In this document: positions 54,131-62,905 of the stretch, one piece after another
Layout: each line of letters opens with the position of its first letter
Position numbering within the stretch: the stretch's first letter is position 1
Source: an uncultured Flavobacteriaceae bacterium
GTDB taxonomy: Bacteria > Bacteroidota > Bacteroidia > Flavobacteriales > Flavobacteriaceae
DNA length: 64,000 nucleotides
Reading direction: 5' to 3'
NCBI GenBank assembly: GCA_947497145.1
Contig: CANMFQ010000005.1
Coordinates: 186,001 to 250,000, forward strand
Made by a program: the position numbers and the translations under genes
Notes under the pieces: generated by a model
What the model was told of the DNA's origin: nothing
Database searches by the model: none
Seen by the model: only the letters and a program-made list of their open reading frames with translations

Positions 54131-55600
54131 ATGAAAATCTATAGCATAAAACCCCTAGTGATTTTACTAACGATACTGTTGGTAGGCTGTTCTGATATTG
54201 ATGCATTACAAGATGACCCAAACCGCACTGTAAATGCCAATCCTGAATTACTTTTTACACACCTTCAGATAAAGGCGTTTAGCAGCAACGTAAGCCTAAG
54301 TGCTGCCCTCGCCAACAGACAGCTTACTAATGTTGATGGCGCTAGCCAATACCAATACTACACCTGGCAACGAGGTAATTTTAATGCTTATGACAACCTC
54401 AAACAAGCCAATGAAATGACTAAAGAGGCCAACAGAACTAATCAAGATGTATATCGCATTTTGGCCAATTTCTTCAAATCTTATTTCATTGTTGAAATAA
54501 GTCAGCAATTTGGTGATGTGCCTTATACTGAAGCTGCTAAGCTTACAGAAGGCATTAACCAACCCGTATATGACACCCAAGAAAGTATCTATTTGCAAGT
54601 TTTAGAAGATTTAAAAATGGCATCTTCAGAATTGGCTGTAACTAATGAAACGATTTCTGGTGATATTATTTATGGAGGTGATAAATTAAAATGGCGTAAA
54701 CTCATAAATTCATATGCACTACGGGTCCTTATGAGCCTGTCTACAAAAGAAGGGCAATCAACAATTGATGTAGCAGAGCGGTTTGGCGCTATTGTTAATA
54801 ATCCTTCCCAATTCCCCATATTTGAATCTAATGAAGACGCTGGGTTTATTAATTATGTTGATACCGATAAAAACCGGTATCCTTTAAACAGAAACAACAG
54901 TCTTCAAACCGCCTATTATATGGAGAAAACATTTGTGGATGAATTAATAAACTTAAGAGACCCTCGCTTATTTGCTTTTGCAGAACGTACTCCTAACGGT
55001 GTAGCAAATGGCTTAGCAGAAGATGATTTTAATGCCTATGGCGGACTATTAGGAAGTGCCCCTTTCAGTGACTTGGCAGTGCCTGCAACAGAAGGTAATG
55101 CATCTCGTATCAAACCCCGATATTACGAAGACCCCATTAATGAACAAGGGGTACTCATGGGGTATGCAGAGTTGCAATTCATTTTGGCAGAAGCAGCAGA
55201 ACGCGGGTGGATTTCTGGAGAAGTAGCCCCATTTTACGAAGCAGGCATCACTGCATCAATGAACTATTATGGTATTGAAGACGAAGCAAGCATCAATACA
55301 TACCTTAATCAATCAGGTGTAAAACTTACAGGTACAAATACCATTGCACAAATCATGACGCAAAAGCACATTGCCCTATTCTTAAACACAGGGTGGCAAA
55401 TTTTCTATGAGCAAAGACGTACAGGATTCCCTGTTTACGATACTTCAGGTGGTGGCACCGGCAATGGCGGAAGAATTCCGAAACGTTTTATGTATCCTGA
55501 ATCTGAAATAAACAATAATAATACAAATCTGGAAGCTGCAATTTCCAGACAATATCCAGCAGGCGATGATGTAAACGCTGCGATGTGGTTAATTAATTAA
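54131..55600 (+). CDS. SusD/RagB-family nutrient-binding lipoprotein
   Basis: 489 residues. Lipobox LVGC (Cys at about 20). The SusD-like_2 subfamily is indicated by DDPNRTVNANPELLF near the N-terminus, YFIVEISQQFGDVPYTEA and LQFILAEAAERGW. It forms the surface lid on the SusC barrel and binds the substrate. Last gene of the operon; a strong terminator follows 63 bases downstream. Confidence 0.95.
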   Translation: MKIYSIKPLVILLTILLVGCSDIDALQDDPNRTVNANPELLFTHLQIKAFSSNVSLSAALANRQLTNVDGASQYQYYTWQRGNFNAYDNLKQANEMTKEANRTNQDVYRILANFFKSYFIVEISQQFGDVPYTEAAKLTEGINQPVYDTQESIYLQVLEDLKMASSELAVTNETISGDIIYGGDKLKWRKLINSYALRVLMSLSTKEGQSTIDVAERFGAIVNNPSQFPIFESNEDAGFINYVDTDKNRYPLNRNNSLQTAYYMEKTFVDELINLRDPRLFAFAERTPNGVANGLAEDDFNAYGGLLGSAPFSDLAVPATEGNASRIKPRYYEDPINEQGVLMGYAELQFILAEAAERGWISGEVAPFYEAGITASMNYYGIEDEASINTYLNQSGVKLTGTNTIAQIMTQKHIALFLNTGWQIFYEQRRTGFPVYDTSGGGTGNGGRIPKRFMYPESEINNNNTNLEAAISRQYPAGDDVNAAMWLIN

Positions 55601-55662
55601 ACTCACTTTATGTAATCAACTATTGCCCTGCAATTAAAATGGGTTTTAAAATAATGTGATTT

Positions 55663-55695
55663 GGGTTAGTGCTTTTGGGTACTAACCCTTTTTTT
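55663..55695 (+). terminator. Terminator of the phosphodiesterase-SusCD operon
   Basis: GGGTTAGT (55663-55670) pairs with ACTAACCC (55681-55688), followed by seven T. Confidence 0.9.
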
Positions 55696-55816
55696 ATGCC
55701 AAATTTCCATCTGTAGCAGCTATAACAATATGTTAAAAAAAATACAAAATTTTAAATAACTGTAACGATGCTATTTTTCGCAAGTCATTAAGGCACATCA
55801 ATCATCAATCGAAAAC

Positions 55817-58468
55817 ATGAAAATCTATATACTTACGGTATGTGCAATACTCCTTGCGCATACCGTTCTTTTATCACAAGACAGTACTGACGTTGTGATA
55901 AAAAGAAGCTACACCACCACGTTTTTAAACAAAACAGCCGCACCAGATATAGATGGTTTACTTGATGATCCTGCTTGGAACATTGTTGCATGGGAAAGTG
56001 ACTTTATAGAAAGCCGCCCCGATGAGAATACAGCACCTGATCATCAAACAAAATTTAAAATTGTGTATGACCAAAAGTTCTTGTACGTAGGTATACGTGC
56101 TTATGACAGCGAGCCTGATAAAATTGAAATGCGTCTTTCTAGGCGCGATGGTTTTACAGGTGACTGGGTAGGTTTATTTATTGACAGTTACCATGACAAG
56201 CGTTCTGCCTTTGGTTTTGTAACCACCGCCGCAGGTGTTAAAGGCGATGTTTTTGAATCTAATAATGGCAACAATGAAGATGAAAGTTGGAATCCTATTT
56301 GGTATACCAAATCAAATACCGACAAAGAAGGGTATACTGTTGAAATGAAAATTCCACTGAGTCAACTGAAATTTGGAAATTCAAAAGAACAAATATGGGG
56401 ACTCCAAGTCATGCGTCAATATTTTCGCTCCGAGGAACGTTCTGTTTGGCAGCGCATTAAACAAGATACTCCAGGTTTTGTAAGTGAGTTTGGTGTACTC
56501 AACGGATTAATGAATCTTACACCTCAAAAACAATTAGAAATTCAACCCTATACGGTAGCTAAACTAGAAACCTATGAAGCCGAAGCAGGAAACCCTTTTC
56601 GTGATGGCAGTGATAGTGAAATAACGGGTGGACTTGATGCCAAAATAGGAATCACCAATGATTTAACCTTAGATTTAACGGTAAACCCAGATTTTGGTCA
56701 AGTAGAAGCTGACCCTTCAGCCATTGCTCTTGATGGGTTTCAAATATTTTTTGAAGAACAACGTCCGTTCTTTGTTGAAAACAAAAATATTTTTGATTAC
56801 CAAATAAGTAACTCGGAGGCAGGTAATACCTTTCGCTCAGACAATCTTTTTTATTCAAGACGCATAGGTAGAAGCCCCCAAGGCTACCCAGAAACCACGG
56901 ATGGTGAATTCGTAGATCAGCCAGAAAATACAGCTATTTTAGGAGCAGCCAAGTTCAGCGGAAAAACCAAAAATGGATGGTCGATAGGTGTTTTAGAAAG
57001 CGTGACCGCAAAAAAATATGCGACTATAGCTAGCGATGACACACAACGAAAAGAGGTTGTTGAACCCTTGACCAACTATTTTGTAGGCAGAGTACAAAAA
57101 GATTTTAACGACAGTAATACCTTCATTGGCGGAATTTTTACCGCAACAAGCCGCAACAAACTCACCCCTGAACTTGATTTTTTACATCATTCTGCCTTTA
57201 CTGGAGGGGTAGATCTAAAACACCAATGGAACGACCGCGACTGGTATGTAGGAGGCAATTTTATAATTAGTCGTGTAAATGGCAGTAACCAAGCCATCAC
57301 CAACACGCAGCAGTCTATAACACATCTTTTTCAACGTACAGGAGCTAGCCATATAACTGTTGATGAAAAACGAACCTCACTTACAGGTACCGGAGGAAAT
57401 TTACAACTAGGAAAAGTTGGCAATGGGCATTGGAAATTTGAAACTGGAGCTACCTGGCGTTCTCCAGAATTAGAACTTAATGATGTAGGCTTTCAACGGC
57501 AGGCAGATGATATACGTCACTATACATGGGTGGGATATCAAACACTAAAACCTACCAGCACGTTTAGACAAGTAGGTATCAATTACAACCATTGGAGTGT
57601 TTGGGATTTTGGCGGAAACAATAACAGCATCCGATTCAATACCAATAGCTGGCAAAATTGGGCAAATAACTGGTTTACCAATATTGGCTTTAATTATGAA
57701 CCTAAGCAATATTCAAATTTTGCCCTGAGAGGAGGGCCAAGATTACGAATGGCACCTGAAATAGGTTTTTTTAACGGGTATAATACCGACCGAAGAAAAA
57801 AAGTACAGTTCAATGCCTTTCATGGGGGCAATAAAGGCACTGACAACTCTTATAGTTCTTACTTCGTAGACTTTGGCATCACCTACCGACCCCTTAATGC
57901 CCTAAGTATCTCAGCAAACCCGGAGTATAATATTTACAAAAACAAATTGCAATACATAGCTAATATCAACAACAATGATAAAACCACTTATCTCAATGGT
58001 ACTGTAGACCAAAGAACCTTGAGCATGTCTCTTCGTTTAAATTACACCATTAATCCTAACCTAACCATTCAATATTGGGGGCAACCATTTGTTTCCAGAG
58101 GAAGGTATTCAGCCTTTAAAGAAGTTACAAATCCTATTGGACAGCACTTCGTTGACAGAATTTTTCGCTACACAGCTCAACAAGTTTCATTTGCAAACAA
58201 CGTGTACTCGGTAGACACAAATTTAGATAAGATAAGCGATTTCACTTTTGACAATCCTGATTTTTCATTTGTTCAGTTCCGCTCCAATCTTGTTGTTCGT
58301 TGGGAATATATTCCTGGTTCAGAAATTTTTCTGGTCTGGTCACAAGATTTAGCACAATCTGGCAACCCACAGAATGCACTTTTTAACGACTTAGGTGACC
58401 ATATTTTCAATACTGAAAAACCACAAAATATCTTTTTAATAAAGGCAACCTATCGGTTTGTACTATAA
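55817..58468 (+). CDS. DUF5916 outer-membrane protein with N-terminal carbohydrate-binding-family-9-like domain
   Basis: 883 residues. After a signal peptide (about 1-21) comes a CBM9/DOMON-like domain at about 40-210 (PDIDGLLDDPAWNI, FKIVYDQKFLYVGIRAYDSEPDKI, VEMKIPLSQLKFG). The remainder (about 220-883) is the DUF5916 region with barrel-like alternating strands (LTVNPDFGQVEADPS, FFEEQRPFFVEN), ending AYRFVL-like in ATYRFVL. Probably an outer-membrane protein; its function is unknown. It has its own promoter region after the SusCD terminator, and its link to that operon is uncertain. Confidence 0.9.
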   Translation: MKIYILTVCAILLAHTVLLSQDSTDVVIKRSYTTTFLNKTAAPDIDGLLDDPAWNIVAWESDFIESRPDENTAPDHQTKFKIVYDQKFLYVGIRAYDSEPDKIEMRLSRRDGFTGDWVGLFIDSYHDKRSAFGFVTTAAGVKGDVFESNNGNNEDESWNPIWYTKSNTDKEGYTVEMKIPLSQLKFGNSKEQIWGLQVMRQYFRSEERSVWQRIKQDTPGFVSEFGVLNGLMNLTPQKQLEIQPYTVAKLETYEAEAGNPFRDGSDSEITGGLDAKIGITNDLTLDLTVNPDFGQVEADPSAIALDGFQIFFEEQRPFFVENKNIFDYQISNSEAGNTFRSDNLFYSRRIGRSPQGYPETTDGEFVDQPENTAILGAAKFSGKTKNGWSIGVLESVTAKKYATIASDDTQRKEVVEPLTNYFVGRVQKDFNDSNTFIGGIFTATSRNKLTPELDFLHHSAFTGGVDLKHQWNDRDWYVGGNFIISRVNGSNQAITNTQQSITHLFQRTGASHITVDEKRTSLTGTGGNLQLGKVGNGHWKFETGATWRSPELELNDVGFQRQADDIRHYTWVGYQTLKPTSTFRQVGINYNHWSVWDFGGNNNSIRFNTNSWQNWANNWFTNIGFNYEPKQYSNFALRGGPRLRMAPEIGFFNGYNTDRRKKVQFNAFHGGNKGTDNSYSSYFVDFGITYRPLNALSISANPEYNIYKNKLQYIANINNNDKTTYLNGTVDQRTLSMSLRLNYTINPNLTIQYWGQPFVSRGRYSAFKEVTNPIGQHFVDRIFRYTAQQVSFANNVYSVDTNLDKISDFTFDNPDFSFVQFRSNLVVRWEYIPGSEIFLVWSQDLAQSGNPQNALFNDLGDHIFNTEKPQNIFLIKATYRFVL

Positions 58469-58833
58469 TTTGGTTTGTAAAATTCAAAATCCATCTAGCT
58501 TCAATAATCCCATCATTGGTTTATCGTATCCCGTATTAGTATTCTGTTACCGCATAAAATTTACGTACAGTGCTACAATAAACTGAAAGAGTGTTTTTTA
58601 TGGATGTTGGTCTTTAAAATTTCTTGTTTTACAAAATTTCTAGATTTTGAAAAGACAAAAACATCCTAAATTAAAAAACCCTTCAAACACTAATTATTGA
58701 GTTCATATTGTTTCCAGAAATTATTTTTTTATATATTTAGATTTAAACTTGTGTATCCACTCATAATCATACAGGTTATCAACTTATTACGCACCATACA
58801 AATACACATTACCTATTTAACTTAATAGACTAA
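58469..58833. other. Intergenic region with a long imperfect inverted repeat
   Basis: No ORF is seen. GGATGTT (58602-58608) pairs with AACATCC (58660-58666) and GTCTTT (58610-58615) with AAAGAC (58651-58656), forming a long hairpin. Its position about 135 bases after the DUF5916 stop makes it a possible terminator for that gene, but the T-run is on the wrong side. The AT-rich stretch from 58680 must contain the promoter of the next operon. Confidence 0.5.
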
Positions 58834-61608
58834 ATGAAAAATTCATTTACAATTTTTTTATTGGTTTTTGCATCTAATTTACTGATAGCACAAAACGATT
58901 CAGTAAAAGTCTCTTTAACATTTACCAATACATCAATTAATGAAGTATTACAAAATATAGAAGAACAAACTTCATATCAATTTTATTATATCGGCGCATG
59001 GTTAGAAGGTAAAAAAGTTACTGGCAACTACCAAAACACCCCAATACAAGAGGTATTAAGAGATTTGTTTCAGAATACAATTCTCAATTTTTATCTACTT
59101 GACAAAAAAATAATTCTGACTCAAAACAATCTGATATATGATAAACTACCTGACGGATTTTTTAAAAACTCTGAACAAAAAACGGCACGAGCAACAGAAA
59201 ATGAATCTATTACTAATTCTCTAAATCCTGTTTTTTTTATCGATGAACAATTGCTTATACAAAGCAAAATAGAAACAATTCGAATTGGCAAAGAAACACT
59301 TATCGCTCCAAAAAAAAGATACAAACTTTCTGGATATGTACGAAATCTGAAAACAGGAAAACCAATTCCTGATTTATCACTAATCGTAAAAAATAGAGGT
59401 ATTGGTGTAGTCACTGATGAAAATGGATTTTATGAGCTTGATTTACCAGTCGGAGAAAATTTAATTCAAACTAAAGCATTAGGTGTTAAATCGCAACAAA
59501 AAAGAATTCTAGTCTACAATGAAGGTAACTTAGACTTTAATTTAAATGAAAATATTGAAAAGTTAGACGAAGTGATTGTTGAAGCAGATAGAGCTAAAAA
59601 TGTTGAAGAAGAAATCACAGGGACTACCAGCATTGAATCGGAGAAAACTAAAGACATTCCTATGGTCTTAGGAGAGCGGAATATTTTGTCTGTAGCAACA
59701 ACATTACCCGGCATTACTAATGCAGGCGAAGGGGCTTCGGGCCTTAATGTAAGAGGAGGAAAAACAGATCAAAATTTGATCTTATTAGATCAGGGTACAG
59801 TGTATAATCCAACACATTTTTTTGGTATTTTTCAAGCACTTAACCCTTTCGCTACAAAGGGAGTTACCATTTACAAAGGCAACATACCAGCAGAATTTGG
59901 AGGTCGTCTGTCTTCCGTTTTTGACATTACTACTATTTACGGGAATACCGAAAAGATTTCGGGAGAAGCTTCCATCGGCCCCATAACAGCAAATTTAATG
60001 TTAGAAATTCCAATAGCAAAAGATAAATCTTCATTGGTTATTGGAGGTAGAGGAGCATACTCCGATTGGATTTTAAAGGCTTTAGAGGAAGAATCTTTAA
60101 AAAACAGCTCTGCTTCATTTTATGATGTAGTGGCTAATTATAACCACAAAATAAATGAAAAAAATCAATTAAAAATCACTGCATATTATAGCAAAGATGC
60201 TTTTAGTATTACATCAGATTCTTTATATGGGTACAGTAACCGTCTATTTACTTTAAATTGGAAGCATAAATTTAACGAACGGACTAATACAAATCTAATT
60301 CTAACCAATAGCGAGTATGCTTTTGGTATCGATTTTGATGGGCAAGCCAACAATGATTTTAACTTAGGTTATAATGTAAATGAGTCTGAACTAAAACTAA
60401 AATTTAAGTATTTATGGAATGACGCACATACCTTTGGTTACGGTGCCTCAAGTAAACTCTATAGTGTAAACCCAGGCTTTATAGAACCACAAGGCTCAGA
60501 ATCTATAATATCTCCATTTGCAATTGACAAAGATCATGCATTAGAAAGTGCTATTTTTTTAAGTGATAATATTAAAATAGGAGATCAACTTAGTATCGAA
60601 GCAGGTATTCGTTATTCCCTATATATGGCCCTAGGAGCATCTACGCAAAATGTTTATACCGATGGGCAACCCAGAAACGAAGCTACCCTCACAGAAACCA
60701 TTAACTATGACAAAAACGAAGTTATAGAAACCTACAGCGGACCTGAATTTCGAATATCAAGCAGATACTCTTTCAGTGATGATTTTTCTATTAAGGCCGG
60801 TTTTAATAGCATGTACCAATACATCCACACCCTTTCAAACACCACTACCGTTTCGCCAATTGACACCTGGAAATTATCAGATTCAAACATTAAACCTCAA
60901 CGCTCTAATCAAATAAGCTTAGGGTTCTTTAAAAACTTTGAAAATGACATGTACGAGCTAAGCCTTGAAGGTTACTATAAAGCAGCTAAGGACATTTTAG
61001 ATTTTAAAACAGGTGCTCAATTAATTTTAAATGATAATATTGAACAGGAAGTACTACAAGGAATAGGACGAGCCTATGGTGTTGAAGTCTTGGCTCGTAA
61101 AAATTCTGGTAGACTCAATGGCTGGTTGGGCTATACCTATTCTAGATCATTGATAAAATTTGCGAGTGCGTTTTCTGAAGAACGTATTAATGGAGGAAAG
61201 TACTTTCCATCTAATTATGACAAACCTCATGATGTAAGTTTAGTAGCGAACTACAAGTTTACCAAAAGATATAGTGCCTCTTTAAATTTTTCATATCAAA
61301 CGGGTAGACCAGTTACTTACCCTATTGGGCAGTATAATTTTAATAATTCTGAATACGTTTTCTACAGTAATAGAAATGAATTTAGAATACCTGATTACTA
61401 CCGCTTAGATATAGGTATAAACATTGAAGGAAACCATAAAATCAAAAAATTTGCACACAGTTTTTGGAATATTTCAGTATACAATGTTTTAGGAAGAGCC
61501 AATCCTTATTCCGTATTTTTTGTGTCTGAAAACGGCAAGGTTAACGCATTTAAAAGCTCCATTTTTGCCATACCCATTCCATCAATTACCTATAATTTTA
61601 AGTTTTAA
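58834..61608 (+). CDS. TonB-dependent receptor with STN and carboxypeptidase-like N-terminal domains
   Basis: 924 residues. A signal peptide (about 1-20) is followed by a STN (secretin/TonB N-terminal) domain at about 25-95 (VSLTFTNTSINEVLQNIEEQTSYQF, as a segment near 26-50), a carboxypeptidase-like domain at about 165-240 (YVRNLKTGKPIPDLSLIVKNRGIGVVTDENG, near 169-199), a plug domain (GASGLNVRGGKTDQNLILLDQG) and a barrel ending ITYNFKF. STN domains usually take part in signalling to anti-sigma factors, but none is adjacent. The next genes encode a DUF4249 lipoprotein and a large exported protein, a recurring trio in Bacteroidota. Confidence 0.93.
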   Translation: MKNSFTIFLLVFASNLLIAQNDSVKVSLTFTNTSINEVLQNIEEQTSYQFYYIGAWLEGKKVTGNYQNTPIQEVLRDLFQNTILNFYLLDKKIILTQNNLIYDKLPDGFFKNSEQKTARATENESITNSLNPVFFIDEQLLIQSKIETIRIGKETLIAPKKRYKLSGYVRNLKTGKPIPDLSLIVKNRGIGVVTDENGFYELDLPVGENLIQTKALGVKSQQKRILVYNEGNLDFNLNENIEKLDEVIVEADRAKNVEEEITGTTSIESEKTKDIPMVLGERNILSVATTLPGITNAGEGASGLNVRGGKTDQNLILLDQGTVYNPTHFFGIFQALNPFATKGVTIYKGNIPAEFGGRLSSVFDITTIYGNTEKISGEASIGPITANLMLEIPIAKDKSSLVIGGRGAYSDWILKALEEESLKNSSASFYDVVANYNHKINEKNQLKITAYYSKDAFSITSDSLYGYSNRLFTLNWKHKFNERTNTNLILTNSEYAFGIDFDGQANNDFNLGYNVNESELKLKFKYLWNDAHTFGYGASSKLYSVNPGFIEPQGSESIISPFAIDKDHALESAIFLSDNIKIGDQLSIEAGIRYSLYMALGASTQNVYTDGQPRNEATLTETINYDKNEVIETYSGPEFRISSRYSFSDDFSIKAGFNSMYQYIHTLSNTTTVSPIDTWKLSDSNIKPQRSNQISLGFFKNFENDMYELSLEGYYKAAKDILDFKTGAQLILNDNIEQEVLQGIGRAYGVEVLARKNSGRLNGWLGYTYSRSLIKFASAFSEERINGGKYFPSNYDKPHDVSLVANYKFTKRYSASLNFSYQTGRPVTYPIGQYNFNNSEYVFYSNRNEFRIPDYYRLDIGINIEGNHKIKKFAHSFWNISVYNVLGRANPYSVFFVSENGKVNAFKSSIFAIPIPSITYNFKF

Positions 61609-61627
61609 AACTAATCATAAATTACTA

Positions 61628-62887
61628 ATGCAATTTTACAAATCACTTATACTATTCATCTTTATTAATTTAGGATTTACTGCCTGTGTAGAAACTTTTG
61701 ACTTTAAAACAGAAACTTTTGAGGAGGCCTTAGTTATTGAAGCATCTTTGACAAATGAAAATAAACGACATCAAGTCCTACTATCAAGAGCCATTAGGTT
61801 TGAGGACTCAATTGTTTCGCCTGAACGAAATGCACGAATCGTCATTCGAGATGATAAACAAAATGAGTTTTCATTTGAAGAGGTTGAACCGGGAATTTAC
61901 AAATCAAACTTAGCTTTTTCCGCTGAAAAGGGAGTAAACTATTCCTTACAAGTGCTAACAGAAGATGGTACTAGCTATATTTCTGATCCTGAAAATTTTG
62001 AGTCAGAATCAGAAATTACAAACGTATATGCTGAACGAGGAACAAATGCAGAAGGTATTGAAGGCATCAATATTTATACAGATGCTGTTGATTTTTCAAA
62101 TAAATCAAAATATTACCGCTATGAATACGACGAAACCTATAAAATAATCGCCCCTAATTGGACCTCTGTTGATTTCAAATTAACGAACTATCAACCATGT
62201 AATCCAAATTCAAACGATCCTTCAATTATATATGATTTACAAGTTGTAACAAGAGATGAAGAGCAACAAGTATGTTTTAAAACATTAAATTCTCAAAATA
62301 TAATTCAAAATAGTTCTGCAAATCTATCTAATAGCCAAATTCAACGCTTTCCAATACGTTTTATAAAGGCCGGCGATTTCATTATATCCCATAGATACAG
62401 TATCTTAATAAAGCAATATGTACAGTCTGCAAATGCATTTTCTTATTATCAAAATTTAGATAATTTTTCGTCTTCAAACTCAGTATTTTCTGACATACAA
62501 CCTGGTTTTCTTAATGGAAACATTTCCGCTGAAAATGAAAGCGACAAAAAAGTATTGGGTTATTTTGAAGTAACCTCAATATCAAAAAAGCGCCTATTTT
62601 TCAACTATCGTGATTTTTACCCTGATGAGCCTTTACCACTTTATGTGAATAAATGCGTTCCGTTTACGGCACCATTAACCCATATATCTTATTGTTTTTC
62701 AGGACCAACAGGAGGAAATCCTTGTCCTCAATCATTAATTGAACGTATTCATGTAAATACTATATCCTATGCTGATCAAAATGAAGCGGAAGAAATGTGT
62801 TCAGGTCCATATTTAGTAGTACCAAGGGTATGTGGCGATTGTACCCTTTTAGGAAGTAATGAAGTACCCGATTTCTGGGTTGACTAA
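61628..62887 (+). CDS. DUF4249 lipoprotein
   Basis: 419 residues from the ATG at 61628, 20 bases after the receptor stop. The longer frame from 61520 overlaps the receptor and lacks a signal, so it is rejected. The lipobox is GFTAC (Cys at about 19). The body matches DUF4249: VIEASLTNENKRHQVLLSRA, YSLQVLTEDGTSYIS, CFSGPTGGNPCPQ and a C-terminal GDCTLLGSNEVPDFW. Cysteines near the C-terminus may form disulfides. By position it may play the SusD-like role of a surface lid on the preceding receptor, but the fold is different and the function is unknown. Confidence 0.92.
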   Translation: MQFYKSLILFIFINLGFTACVETFDFKTETFEEALVIEASLTNENKRHQVLLSRAIRFEDSIVSPERNARIVIRDDKQNEFSFEEVEPGIYKSNLAFSAEKGVNYSLQVLTEDGTSYISDPENFESESEITNVYAERGTNAEGIEGINIYTDAVDFSNKSKYYRYEYDETYKIIAPNWTSVDFKLTNYQPCNPNSNDPSIIYDLQVVTRDEEQQVCFKTLNSQNIIQNSSANLSNSQIQRFPIRFIKAGDFIISHRYSILIKQYVQSANAFSYYQNLDNFSSSNSVFSDIQPGFLNGNISAENESDKKVLGYFEVTSISKKRLFFNYRDFYPDEPLPLYVNKCVPFTAPLTHISYCFSGPTGGNPCPQSLIERIHVNTISYADQNEAEEMCSGPYLVVPRVCGDCTLLGSNEVPDFWVD

Positions 62888-62905
62888 AATTTTTATAATA
62901 TACGA

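Noticed and set aside
61520..61627. N-terminal extension of the DUF4249 protein overlapping the receptor gene
   Set aside because: The overlap is out of frame with the receptor, and the ATG at 61628 begins a clear lipoprotein signal.
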